Of a stretch of DNA of 64,000 nt, positions 35,048-44,249 are shown piece by piece (within the stretch, counting starts at the first letter, position 1; every line of letters begins with the position of its first letter). The stretch comes from Phytophthora sp. 'mugwort' (Eukaryota; Oomycota; Peronosporomycetes; Peronosporales; Peronosporaceae). The stretch is from the NCBI GenBank assembly GCA_033558025.1, contig JAUCEF010000004.1, forward strand, positions 434,001 through 498,000, written 5' to 3'. The position numbers were made by a program, and so were the translations under genes. The notes under the pieces were generated by a model. That model did not search any database and was not told the origin of the DNA. It saw only the letters and a program-made list of their open reading frames with translations.

Positions 35048-36703
35048 TCACTCCCATGTTGTGTCTGCACGAACACTCTCGGGGATGGCGATGGTAATTT
35101 TCATCGACGCAGCATCGCTAGCATCCACATCTCGGCGGCAGCTCCAGCCACGCGTGGAGTCGTTCTTTTCGTGCAAAGATTCCAGCAGCATTAACAGATT
35201 TGGTGGAGCATTTCGCTGTTCAGCGATATCGAGAATAGCTCCATAGCCGATGGCACTTGCGTCAACCATTCCCTGCACCGTCGTGTTGCCTGCTGGGGCC
35301 GGAGGAGGGGCTGTGGCGTTTGGAGCGGCAGCTGATCTACTTGATGCTGGCGCTGGGTCAGTGCTGTTCGACCAGATTGAATAACGTGATGGTGCAGGGG
35401 CTGGCGTCGAGCTCCACGCAGAAGACGACGCCGGAGCCGAGGCAGTTGCCAGCCTTTTACTGTTCCCACCAGGGAACAGCGAAATGATTGTGGATTTAGC
35501 ACTTCGAGGCTGCACAAGCGCCTCCATAGTCTTCCAATCGCGCACCAGCGCACAAGTCACAAGAGCCGAGAAGAGATAACGCTTTGGCTCGATATTAAAC
35601 AGCTCTCGGAGCGGACCCGGCTGACAGGAGCTGTGGCGTGTGTGAGACTTGCTCGTGTCGCCGTGATAAAGCATGGAATAGCGCAGAAACTCGCCCATAG
35701 TCATGCGATGCACGCATTTTCGCGGGAACGCCAGCCAGCGTGGATCCAGCTCAAGACGCTTCACATTGGCGGTAATGGCAGCCACCCATTGGCGCTGCAT
35801 TTCTGGGGAAAATGCATCCAAAATCAACTCTTCGTTCCCAGCTGCGTCACAGATTTTAACGCAATATGGTCGCAGCGAGAACTTGCCATGGTAATCGAGC
35901 GGTTCGATCTGCATTCCTCTCGCAAGCGGAAGACTTCCCTTTCTATTGCTTTTACCTGATTTATCATGAAATGGGTTCTTGGATTTATCCCGCTTCTCTT
36001 TGTCGTGTTTAAAGTACACAACTTCTTTCTCCGTCAGCTGCACGTATCTCATCCGCCAGTTGGCCTGCAAGTTGCCCACTCCTCGCGCTCTTTTGTCCAT
36101 ATTCGCTGACATCATGCAGACCTCTGGGGCCGTGTTGGCGTCTTCCTTCTCCGTCTGGAGCTGCAGCTTAGCGAGCGTCACGTATTCATGCAACAAGTCC
36201 AAAATCCACACGGGGAGACGATGGCGGTAGAACTTGGCGACATCCAGCACGTCGTCCGTCACCTTCAACGATCGACCGAGTTCCCGGTCGTAGAAGACCA
36301 GGGACAGCAGCATGGCCGCCAGCTCGCGGTATCTCTGTGTGGCTGCGTACAGATCCAGTAGACCGCGCAAGGCGCTCAGCGACACCGTCTCGTTGGTGAC
36401 CATACACTGCTCCACCAAGTAGTGGACCCACTGACTGAGGGACAGAGGCAGCGCCGCCAGCTGCTTGCGGAACAATGCGGGCGCCATCGTCTCGGACACG
36501 AAGAGCAGCACATCCAGGATCACGGCCGAGCATCCCGTGGCCTCCGCGGAGCTCATAAGTGCGCACTTGTCGGCGAAGGAGCGGAACGGCAGGCGGTACA
36601 GGTCGCGGAAGTCGCGCACCGCTTCAGCAGGCTGCTCGCTCTCGTCCAGCAGCCCCAGGTGCACACACAGGAGCTGCGCCACGACGTCCTCCGCCGCCGA
36701 CAT
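35048..36703 (-). CDS. PH-domain protein with helical N-terminus
   Basis: A 551-residue protein from the ATG complementary to 36701-36703; a GTG three codons upstream is ignored. Residues about 1-185 are helical and Leu-rich without a domain I can name. About 205-318 reads as a pleckstrin-homology domain: GVGNLQANWRMRYVQLTEKE with VVYFKHD, a Lys/Ser-rich loop (KRDKSKNPFHDKSGKSNRKG), and the closing helix SPEMQRQWVAAITANVKRL with its invariant Trp. About 320-410 is further globular sequence, and the rest is Ser/Ala/Pro-rich, then a short conserved-looking end. PH domains bind phosphoinositides or proteins, so a membrane or trafficking adaptor is likely. It is divergent from the IleRS gene 287 bp away. 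Confidence 0.75.
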   Translation of the reverse strand: MSAAEDVVAQLLCVHLGLLDESEQPAEAVRDFRDLYRLPFRSFADKCALMSSAEATGCSAVILDVLLFVSETMAPALFRKQLAALPLSLSQWVHYLVEQCMVTNETVSLSALRGLLDLYAATQRYRELAAMLLSLVFYDRELGRSLKVTDDVLDVAKFYRHRLPVWILDLLHEYVTLAKLQLQTEKEDANTAPEVCMMSANMDKRARGVGNLQANWRMRYVQLTEKEVVYFKHDKEKRDKSKNPFHDKSGKSNRKGSLPLARGMQIEPLDYHGKFSLRPYCVKICDAAGNEELILDAFSPEMQRQWVAAITANVKRLELDPRWLAFPRKCVHRMTMGEFLRYSMLYHGDTSKSHTRHSSCQPGPLRELFNIEPKRYLFSALVTCALVRDWKTMEALVQPRSAKSTIISLFPGGNSKRLATASAPASSSAWSSTPAPAPSRYSIWSNSTDPAPASSRSAAAPNATAPPPAPAGNTTVQGMVDASAIGYGAILDIAEQRNAPPNLLMLLESLHEKNDSTRGWSCRRDVDASDAASMKITIAIPESVRADTTWE

Positions 36704-36990
36704 GATATCCACCGAGGCGTCAAATTGAAGAATAGAATGGCACTAAGTTCGTATCTTTTGTTTTACTTGTGACTGACATATCTTACGCCCAGATGAAATA
36801 TCACAGTAAAAGCTTCCTACAAGTTGTAGTTTGACGTTAAATTGTAGGCTATAACGTCAAGCTGAGTACTTTAATACTGTAGTATTGTTTTATCAAGACT
36901 ATGACTTGCTAGAGGAATCCCAGTGTTAAGTTCGCATTTGCGCGTCATACTGAACGAGCGGTTGGCATCGCATTGGTGGCAAGATATCCG
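36704..36990. promoter_or_regulatory. Shared divergent promoter region
   Basis: These 287 bp separate the start codons of the PH-protein gene (-) and the IleRS gene (+), so both promoters must lie here. The sequence is AT-rich with no clear TATA box, as is common in oomycetes. The call rests on gene arrangement only. Confidence 0.45.
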
Positions 36991-39900
36991 ATGCCAGGAG
37001 CTGCGGACGCCAAGGCGCTGGCGGCGGCCATGCGCCAGACGCTCAACCTGCCGGCCACGCGCTTCCCTATGCGGGCCAACGCGGCCGTGCGCGAGCCGCA
37101 ACTGCACGCCCGCTGCGTGTCCGCGGTTTACGCAGAGCAGGCGGAGGACGCTTCCAGGCCGTTGTTCGTGCTACACGACGGCCCGCCGTTCGCCAACGGC
37201 AGCCTGCACATGGGCCACTTCCTCAACAAAACGCTCAAGGACATCATCAACCGCTATCAGATGTTGCGAGGCCGACGCGTGCGCTACGTGCCTGGCTGGG
37301 ACTGTCACGGCCTTCCCATCGAGCATAAGGCGCTGACGCTGCTACAGCTCAAGGCTGATAAGCTTTCGCCCGCCCAGGTGCGCGCACTGTCCCGGCAGCT
37401 GGCCCGCAAGGCCGTACAAGAGCAACAGAAGGACTTTGAGCGCTGGGGTGTGCTGGCCGACTGGTCCGGCGCCGAGGACAGCGTCTACCTGACCATGAAC
37501 CCCAGCTACGAGGCCAGACAGTACGACGTGCTAAAGAAGATGGTGCACGACGGCCTCATCTTCCGAGGCTTCAAACCCGTGTACTGGTCCCCGAGCTCCC
37601 GTACGGCGCTGGCCGAGGCCGAGCTCGAGTACCAGGACGACCATGTGTCTCAAGCGGCCTACGTCAAGTTCCCATTCGCCTCCATGGGCACTAATACGAC
37701 GGCAAGCGTCTTGAAGAAGTATGGAGATAAACTATCGGCCGTGGTCTGGACTACGACGCCATGGACGATTCCATCCAACCAAGCGCTGTGCGTTAATGCA
37801 GACCTAAAGTACGTGGTCGTGCGTCCTCGCAACGCCGACTCGGACGTCTGTTATTTGATTGCAAGCGCATTACAGGAGAACTTCACGATGGTATTAAAGG
37901 GCGACACGGAAGAAGAAGTACAGCTAGAGGTACTGGAGACGCTCAAGGGTGCAGAACTCGAAGGTGCGCACTTTACGCATCCGCTGGCGAACCGCGAGTC
38001 TGTGGTGCTGGTGGGCGAGCACGTTACGACGGATGCGGGTACCGGCGTGGTGCACACGGCTCCAGGACACGGTCAGGACGATTATTTTGCTTGGATGGCG
38101 CACCACTCGAAGCCTGGCGAGCACCCAGATATTCTCTGCCCCGTGGATGCTGATGGCTGCTTCACTGCCGAGGCTGGACAGGAACTCGACGGTCTATGCG
38201 TACTGGATGAAGGTAATACTGCGGTTATCGATCTGTTGAAGAACTCTGGCAACCTGCTTTCAATCTGCGAGTACCACCACAGATACCCGTACGATTGGCG
38301 CACCAAGAAGCCCGTGATCCTTCGCGCTACAGCTCAGTGGTTCGCGCGACTGGATGCTCTTCATGCGCGTGGGAAGCGGGTGCTGGAGGATTCCGTACAG
38401 ATGGTGCCGCCCAGTGCTCGTCGCCGTCTGGAAGCAACGTTGTCAAGCCGCCACGAGTGGTGTATCTCTCGCCAACGTGCTTGGGGCCTGCCTATCCCCG
38501 TGTTCTACCACAAAGTTACGGGCGAGCCGCTGATCACGGAGAAAAGCATCGAGCACCTTCAGAATATTGTGAAGACGTACCACATTGATGGTGAGAATGG
38601 TGAGGTTGAACGCGAAGGAGCTGACTGTTGGTGGGATTTGTCTGTCCGGGAGCTGCTGCCCGGGTCGCTTAAGGATCAGGCCGATCAGTACGAGAAGGGG
38701 ACGGACACACTGGATGTGTGGTTTGATAGCGGCAGTAGCTGGCACGCTGTTCTGCCCAATCTTCTTGAGCCAAATGAGGAAGGACAGCTTTGTGCCGATG
38801 TGGTCCTAGAAGGCTCTGACCAGCACCGTGGTTGGTTCCAGTCGTCGTTGCTTACGTCGCTTGCCATGCAGGGTACTGCACCTTACAAGAACGTCATCAC
38901 CCACGGCTTCACACTAGATGAGCGCGGCAGTAAAATGTCCAAGTCACTGGGCAATACGATCGTGCCCAACGATTTCATCAACGGTTGCACGATGCCTGTA
39001 CCTGTTTCCGAGAAGAGCTCAAACAGCAAGAACAAGACGAAGAAGAACAGTAATAAGCCCCAAAAGGCCCCGAAGGTCAAGCAGATGAAGGTACCGGCGT
39101 ACGGTGCCGATGTGCTTCGTTTCTGGGTTGCTACTACGGACTACACGGGCGATGTGAGTATTGGTCCTGCTGTTGTTGGCAAGGCCAGCGACGCCCTACG
39201 CAAGGTGCGCAACACGGCGCGCTTTTTGCTGGGAAACCTGCAGGACTTTGACCCGGCCAAACACGCTGTTCCACACGACAAGATGCAGCTTGCGTTGGAC
39301 CGCTACATGCTGCACGAGCTGAACACACTGGCGCAGTCGGTGACCGCAGCGTACGACGCCTTTGCGTTCAACCGTGCCCAGCACGCGCTCTCACATTTCA
39401 TTTCGACGGATCTTTCAGCTTTCTACATGGAGGCTACCAAGGACCGCCTGTACTGTGACGCGGCCGACTCGCCGTCTCGGCGCTCTGCGCAGACTGTGTT
39501 GTGGCTGTCGTTACAGGCGCTTACTCGTGGTCTTGCACCGGTGACCCCGTACATGGCGGAGGATATTCGTCTTCACTGGGTGTCGCAGTTGCAAGGCGAT
39601 ACCCCGCTGGAAGATGAGCCTGGCAGTGTCTTCCTGGAGGGCTGGATGCCCACGGCCGAGGAATGGAAGAACGACGACCTGGCCCGAGACTGGACAGCTA
39701 TCCGCCAGCTTCGCTTCGAGGTGAACCGCGTGGTGGAGCAGATGCGTCAGGCGGGCCGCGTCGGCAGCCAGCTCGAGTGCAACGTGTACGTTGTAGTCTC
39801 TGAGTCCGATCCGCGCGTAGCTGAGCTCCTGTCTCCGCTGGCAACCAACTCTTCAGAGCTTGAAGATGTGCTTCTGTGTTCCAGCGTGGAAGTCGTGGCG

Positions 39901-40149
39901 TCTGGAAGTGAGATTGAGAGCGCAGAGCAGTTCAAGGCGAAGTGCCAGTTGGCCATGGGGCCGAACGATGCCCCAATGGATGTGAAGCTTGTTTTGACCC
40001 CGGCCAAGGGCCACAAGTGCCCGCGGTGCTGGAAGTACGCGCCCGAGGTGGATGTCGCCGAGACGCAGCTGTGTTTGCGCTGTGCACAGGCCACAGATCT
40101 GCGTAGCGTCGCGGATCTGGCCAAGACGCTGATCGAGGAGGACGCGTAA
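36991..40149 (+). CDS. IARS2: Isoleucyl-tRNA synthetase, bacterial/organellar type
   Basis: A 1052-residue intronless protein from the ATG at 36991; the open frame reaches back to a GTG at 36973. It charges tRNA-Ile. Motifs are GPPFANGSLHMGHFLNK (HIGH, residues 73-76), WDCHGLPIE, TTPWTIPSN and GTGVVHTAPGHGQDD in the editing domain, WCISRQRAWGLPIP, FDSGSSWHAVL, SDQHRGWFQSS, and KMSKS at 648-652. The C-terminal zinc knuckle CPRCWKY plus CLRC (Cys 1010, 1013, 1028, 1031) places it with bacterial-type enzymes. The start (Arg, Ala, no early acidic residues beyond D6) suits a mitochondrial presequence, so mitochondrial location is likely. A Lys/Asn/Ser-rich insert lies after KMSKS (about 672-700). 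Confidence 0.95.
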   Translation: MPGAADAKALAAAMRQTLNLPATRFPMRANAAVREPQLHARCVSAVYAEQAEDASRPLFVLHDGPPFANGSLHMGHFLNKTLKDIINRYQMLRGRRVRYVPGWDCHGLPIEHKALTLLQLKADKLSPAQVRALSRQLARKAVQEQQKDFERWGVLADWSGAEDSVYLTMNPSYEARQYDVLKKMVHDGLIFRGFKPVYWSPSSRTALAEAELEYQDDHVSQAAYVKFPFASMGTNTTASVLKKYGDKLSAVVWTTTPWTIPSNQALCVNADLKYVVVRPRNADSDVCYLIASALQENFTMVLKGDTEEEVQLEVLETLKGAELEGAHFTHPLANRESVVLVGEHVTTDAGTGVVHTAPGHGQDDYFAWMAHHSKPGEHPDILCPVDADGCFTAEAGQELDGLCVLDEGNTAVIDLLKNSGNLLSICEYHHRYPYDWRTKKPVILRATAQWFARLDALHARGKRVLEDSVQMVPPSARRRLEATLSSRHEWCISRQRAWGLPIPVFYHKVTGEPLITEKSIEHLQNIVKTYHIDGENGEVEREGADCWWDLSVRELLPGSLKDQADQYEKGTDTLDVWFDSGSSWHAVLPNLLEPNEEGQLCADVVLEGSDQHRGWFQSSLLTSLAMQGTAPYKNVITHGFTLDERGSKMSKSLGNTIVPNDFINGCTMPVPVSEKSSNSKNKTKKNSNKPQKAPKVKQMKVPAYGADVLRFWVATTDYTGDVSIGPAVVGKASDALRKVRNTARFLLGNLQDFDPAKHAVPHDKMQLALDRYMLHELNTLAQSVTAAYDAFAFNRAQHALSHFISTDLSAFYMEATKDRLYCDAADSPSRRSAQTVLWLSLQALTRGLAPVTPYMAEDIRLHWVSQLQGDTPLEDEPGSVFLEGWMPTAEEWKNDDLARDWTAIRQLRFEVNRVVEQMRQAGRVGSQLECNVYVVVSESDPRVAELLSPLATNSSELEDVLLCSSVEVVASGSEIESAEQFKAKCQLAMGPNDAPMDVKLVLTPAKGHKCPRCWKYAPEVDVAETQLCLRCAQATDLRSVADLAKTLIEEDA

Positions 40150-40437
40150 GGTAAAGCGTTTACGATCGTAGTAGAGGTACTTTTGAATAAACTGCTCGGT
40201 TTACACAAATGCTAGTGTGGGCAATGCAAAATTCGCATTGTCTGCACAAAGTTACACAAAGGAGCAGCTTCACTATATTTTTAGATATTAAAAATATATA
40301 TATGCAATGTAGTTTGGACAGGGAAACATGTCACGCGAAGACGCAACTACCGGTAGTTATGAAAAATTTGATGCGCGCAAGACTTAAAGATTTAAATTCT
40401 CCTCTTGCGGTTATTTTGACATCTGAACTCAGAGAAT
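40150..40437. other. 3' region of the IleRS gene
   Basis: AT-rich, including an AT run near 40290. No gene seen. Confidence 0.4.
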
Positions 40438-41034
40438 AAAAAAAGGGAGAATTCCAAAGGGGACTCGAATCGAAAACGTTTCAAAAAGGGGACTCGATAA
40501 TTAGGCTGCCGATAATAACTAGATTTTACAAAAAAACCTATATCTTCCAAACGTTCTCGCTGGGCCGCAACGGCGCAGATGGCGCGCAACGACGTGACGC
40601 GCCGCCCGGACTGCCCATCACGACGGAGGTGTGCCAGAAATTCTACGCCAAGAGTTCTCTGCAGCTGGTATCGGTGCGCTCGGACGTGGCCATTTCGATG
40701 CCCGTCATGATGGACACGGTGTCAACCTAGGATTGAACGTCGAGATCGTCAAGGGCGTGACGAAAGCGGCGTCGCCGTCTTCTCGCGAAGGACAACATAC
40801 TCATTCGGCAAAGCATGCTATTTAATATACTGCACATCAACTTGGACTCTTGCTGCAGCTGCGCAGCCATCGCTGACACAACCATCCAGCTTTGCATCGC
40901 CCGTATCGCCTGCTCCATCGGCCATCTTAATCTGGTGGTGGAGGCTAAAAAGGAGGTTCGGGTAATTATTAAGTCCCCTTTTGAAAATGTTTTTCGGTTT
41001 AAGTCCCCCCTTTGGAATATTCCCTTTTAAAAAA
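40438..41034. mobile_element. Small TIR element (MITE-like) with GC-rich interior
   Basis: 40438-40503 and 40963-41034 are inverted repeats of about 65-70 bp with some differences; the shared core is AAAGGG, ATTCCAAAGGGG, ACT, CGAAAA, TTT, AAAAGGGGACT and ATAATTA. The roughly 460-bp interior is GC-rich, unlike the AT-rich ends, and reads partly like coding sequence (GLPITTEVCQKFYAKSSLQL, then MPVMMDTVST, stop at 40727-40729). No transposase is present. The interior may be a captured gene fragment; I could not identify the donor. The target duplication is unclear because both ends are A-runs. Confidence 0.6.
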
Positions 41035-41219
41035 TCGCATGAACTTGGTGATAGTGCAATATTATTGCGGTAAAAAAAAATTCGGACCGGTAGAGCTATA
41101 GAGTCGCTGAATAACATCTCGTAGCACATACCAGCTCGTCCTTAGCATCATCCAGAGATTAAAAGACGAACGAGCATCATCAGGCAGGAGGACGCTAGCA
41201 TGCTGAACGACGCGTTTTT

Positions 41220-41830
41220 GCTGACGAGATCAAAGGCTATGGAGTTGGTCTGAAGGACTTTCGTTTTCGCCTGGGCGACTATAACAAAAGGCGTTGTCGT
41301 CAAACTCAGAACCCAGAAAGCTTGATGGGCTCAGCGTTGATTGGAACAAACTGCTCGGATAAATGCCAGGCCTTAAGAGGATGAACCTGACCAAAGTGCC
41401 TCTGCTGAGCGCGACATTCCGGATCAGTTGGAGGTTGCGTATAAGTAGTGTTGCAATCTGGAAATCCTTGTTTTTTCGACTATTGTATTATGCTTGAAGG
41501 TCCTGAGATCGACAAGCCATGGGAGCTCTGACTGGAGCTCTAGCTATGTGGGACGTAATGGAAGCTGCGTCGTTCCAGCTCGCAATGAAGAGGGTGCCTT
41601 CCACACTGGAACGCAATATATCGAAGCAGTGACGGGTTTACCCGAAAATTGAATACCTTGACGGAAACGAGAGACGCGGGTGTTCCGAGGCGGACACTGT
41701 GAGGAATTGTGGCCTCTCTCCTGTCTCTCTCGACTTGTGGTGGGCTTTTAATGCCACCTGCACGAATATTGACAAGTTTTATTGGACGGTTGTGCCCTTT
41801 GGTACTGAGTTTTTTTTCTTCTCCCAATCA
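41220..41830 (+). pseudogene. F-box/LRR-like relic, paralogue of 55932-57700
   Basis: Pieces in changing frames match the larger relic downstream: LKDFRFRLGDY near 41249 (there RDLRIRLADV), MPGLKRMNLTKVPLLS near 41362 (there MPGLKRLQLMKVPLLS), GTQYIEAVT and IEYLDGNE near 41603-41665 (there STQYIESVT and IEYLDGYQ), and FNATCTNIDKFYWTVVPFG near 41746 (there FNATCTNLRSFNWPVVPFA). Stops and frameshifts are frequent. The first 100 residues and the C-terminal half are missing. It is more decayed than its paralogue. Confidence 0.72.
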
Positions 41831-42301
41831 AGCCCCAAGTGAAGTCATTGTGCCTCTCGCCGAATGCAACTTGTGACTTTGTGAGTTATGCTTTAGCCAC
41901 CCAATGAATGGTATGGCGTCCAGGTGAGAATGCGAAAGATGCATGTGATACCGTGGTATCTCAAGGGATGCACAGCTCCGACAGTACTGTGCCTCGAGAT
42001 CGATTAGTACACCATGCTAGGATCCAGAAATTCATGTACATGCAGCATGGTAACCTTCGCTGAAGTTCGCTTGCATACATTTGCTTAGTACCTCAAGGAC
42101 GTAATCATTCCATCTCTGTAAATTCCTGAGAAGTCTGGATCTCACTGACAATCAGAGCTATTGATCTGAAGTTGTGGCATCACCAAGATTGGCAATGACC
42201 AACCGAATTCAGACAGAACCGAACCTCCTTCGAACAAAGCCATCAGCACAGTTCGCGATCCGCCCCGATACTCAGCCCCTTAAACCTCTCGTACGAATGC
42301 C

Positions 42302-42863
42302 ATGCGTCCGCTCTTCCTCCTGTTAGTGACGATTGCAACTATTGCGTGCTGCAGTGCACTCTCGCCGGCGAACGGTGTGGCAACGGTTTCGTCGCCCAAC
42401 CGCGCTCGTGTAACCAACGCTGGCACCTCCAGACGGTATTTGCGAGCACAGCCCGTCGATGTGATCGGCCCGATGACGATAACGAGCGGACTTTCAGTCT
42501 GAACAAGATCACGGTGGAGAAGCTGGAGAATATACTGACGAATACGGACAATGCGCAAGTCAATAAATTTGAATCCTGGAAGAGAAAGGGGCTGCCAATA
42601 AAAACGGTGACGAAAGAATTCGAGAGTTTTCACCGAAGGATGAGAGGTATTGGGGAATTGGCTTCATGTACTTTCAGTACCTCAATGGAATGAAGCCCTT
42701 AAGTAGCCATAAACGACTATCTCAGATCAGTTGTCGAAGCTCACATCAATCAGATTCGCCAGTCAAAAGCCGGGTAGAGTACACACAACTTCGGCTTGGA
42801 ACACGTGGTTGCAGAATTGACCTCCGACATGAGCTGGGTACATCGGCCAATATGTGTTCATAG
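42302..42863 (+). pseudogene. RXLR-type secreted effector, frameshifted relic
   Basis: The ATG at 42302 opens with a hydrophobic signal peptide of about 19 residues (cleavage probably after CCSA), then an unstructured stretch and RYLR at residues 45-48, the host-targeting motif position of oomycete RXLR effectors. The frame then stops at 42502. An EER-like motif (DDDNERTF) and a helical region follow in a second frame, which ends at 42693, and a third frame continues to 42863. The spacing from RXLR to the EER-like motif is normal. It is thus a known effector architecture broken by at least two frameshifts. Such proteins act inside plant cells when intact; the target is unknown. It is in gene-poor, repeat-rich sequence, as usual for this class. 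Confidence 0.72.
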
Positions 42864-43189
42864 TAAGAGGATGTTATTGAACTCACTAAAATGTAAAGCA
42901 CAAAACGAGTTTGAGAGACCGCTGTCCATTTGCAAATTTATGCATTGAAAAATCAGCACGTTTAAATAACCCGTAGGGTGTTTATGTCGACATGCACTAT
43001 GAGGTTATTTTCAAAATGAAGCTATTTTCAACCCCCCAACTAAATCGCTAAATAAGTGAGGTACGATACAACTTCTTGCATTAAAATAATGAAACCCAAA
43101 TTCTTTTTCCACGTTCATTATGATTGACTCAGAAGTATTGATTTGGCTATGCTAAACGCGTTCGTATGCGTCTTGTCGGGCAAAGCCCC
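42864..43189. other. AT-rich spacer, no gene seen
   Basis: Only very short frames. It separates the effector relic from repeat copy B. Confidence 0.35.
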
Positions 43190-44005
43190 ATTACTGTGAG
43201 CTCGTTTGACGAGTTTTCGGCGTCCCTCGCTTTACTTGCTAATCTTCGAACACCTCCTGATCTTTGTCTTGATTTCGTTAGGATGACTCGCTAAACAAAG
43301 GAACTGGGACCTGCGATCGGCCGTGGTGTCCCGGGTGGGTATGACCTTAAGTATATTTTCAGATATGGTTTTGCTTCGCACTTGGTTTCTACTATAGCTC
43401 AAAAAGCCATTAGGCACCCCCCATCTGGGATAAGAAGTATATGTAAAGCTGTCAACGTTTAGGGTTTAGGGTTTAGGGTTTAGGTAAACCTCGGAAATTT
43501 TGCCAACCTGAACTCACAGTAGGGCTTGCTAAACGTTTCTAAACTCCCGCAGTTTTCGTGACTAAGTTTTTGTATATTATACAAATTTCAAGTGAATGAA
43601 AGGTGAAAAGAAAAAAGCTGCTCCCTGAGCTCGACCGGCGTCCCCACTTGATGTTGACCTACGGTAGCAATTCGCTAATGGCTTATGCTGGCTCCGATCT
43701 GAGAATCGTGAGAATTCTAATAATTAAAATCAGATTAAAAGAGTGGTGCCCTACATTTATCGCAAGACCCCACCCGGAGGATGGGGAATTATTCGAGGGA
43801 TTGGGCATAATCCCAGGTTTTACAGTAGATTGAGAAAGCTCCGTCAGTGGCAACTCTGGTTAATGGATCGTGAGAGTATGGCTCTTCGGGTTCATCACAC
43901 TCGCGTTCTGGTACCCTAGGAGACACGTGCCGCTAGACGCCCTAGACGCTCTTCATATTAATGCGCTCTGCACATTATGGACAGCCCCTTTCCAACAACG
44001 TTCTA
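43190..44005 (+). repeat. Dispersed repeat, copy B
   Basis: It matches the repeat at 1325-2605 along most of its length, from GAGCTCGTTTGA near 43199 through CCCGGGTGGGTATGAC near 43330, CCATCTGGGATAAGAAGTAT near 43422 and CCCTGAGCTCGACCGGCGTC near 43623 to GCACATTATGGACAGCCCC near 43971. It is shorter than copy A and carries a telomere-like array not found in A. Confidence 0.75.
43458..43484 (+). repeat. Interstitial TTTAGGG telomere-like array
   Basis: Three exact TTTAGGG units plus TTTAGG, 27 bp in all. TTTAGGG is the telomere unit reported for oomycetes and most plants. The array sits inside repeat copy B, far from any window edge. Confidence 0.9.
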
Positions 44006-44047
44006 ATATTCGCAGTTCGAAGAACTGTGTAAGCGGGCCTAGAAAAG

Positions 44048-44165
44048 TTTGTCATTGGTGCAACTTTACACCCTACACATCAAAGTTGCACAACCAAGAA
44101 GCTCGCAGTTTTTGTCATTGGCGCAACCTTATACCCTTTACACCAACATTGAACAACCAAAACGT
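44048..44165. repeat. Two diverged tandem units of 63 bp
   Basis: 44048-44110 and 44111-44165 both begin TTTGTCATTGG, continue with a GCAAC, TACACC and CAACCAA pattern, and differ at scattered sites. Confidence 0.65.
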
Positions 44166-44249
44166 AGCAAGAGGGCCACCTGAAAAAGCAATGCTTTACG
44201 ACGTGTAGCTCAAACCGTAGCCGAAAGGGAAAAATACACTCGTGTTCGT

